From: CBFGWV01 sp965652545
GTDB taxonomy: Bacteria > Pseudomonadota > Gammaproteobacteria > Competibacterales > Competibacteraceae
Length of the DNA: 5,252 nucleotides
NCBI GenBank assembly: GCA_965652545.1
Contig: CBFGWV010000326.1
Location: forward strand, 1-5,252
Reading direction: 5' to 3'
A program made the position numbers and the translations under genes. The notes beneath the pieces are model-generated. The model worked only from the letters and a program-made list of their open reading frames with translations. It was not told the origin of the DNA and did no database searches. Positions 5,234-5,252 of the stretch are shown piece after piece. Positions within the stretch are counted from its first letter, which is position 1; every line of letters starts with the position of its first letter.

Positions 5234-5252
5234 TCGACTGGTGCCGAGGCTC

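Overview
The window looks like a piece of a GC-rich gammaproteobacterial chromosome, most likely Pseudomonas or a close relative (Stutzerimonas-like). The grounds are base composition and codon use, a LysR/ureohydrolase pair laid out like the guanidino-compound loci of pseudomonads, and two kinds of intergenic palindromic repeat typical of these genomes. The genus is inferred and was not tested by any search.

Left part (1-1646): a short upstream stretch with no gene that I can support is followed by two + strand genes. One encodes a small two-helix membrane protein with a bacterial PH-like domain. The other encodes a membrane-anchored endonuclease/exonuclease/phosphatase-family protein whose active-site motifs are intact. 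It starts directly after the stop of the first gene, without an ATG. A 111-base gap follows, carrying a dispersed hairpin repeat and separating these genes from the convergent regulator.

Right part (1647-5252): a LysR-type regulator (- strand) diverges from a ureohydrolase (agmatinase/guanidinobutyrase superfamily, + strand). Their shared 154-base control region has a clear T-N11-A operator, GTGAGAAATTTTCAC, and back-to-back -35 elements. After the ureohydrolase comes a 178-base compound palindromic element with perfect 9-bp terminal inverted repeats. Next is a candidate sigma-54 promoter, then a Tat-exported ABC-transporter substrate-binding protein of the polyamine (PotD/PotF-like) type. 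The permease and ATPase genes, if present, lie beyond the right edge.

The right-hand genes read as an inducible uptake-and-hydrolysis module for a guanidino compound. The binding protein would capture the substrate outside the cytoplasmic membrane, the ureohydrolase would release urea from it in the cytoplasm, and the LysR protein would sense it. The substrate is not identifiable from sequence. A possible sigma-54 promoter on the uptake gene would link the module to nitrogen limitation. The most unusual structure is the repeat element at 3893-4070.
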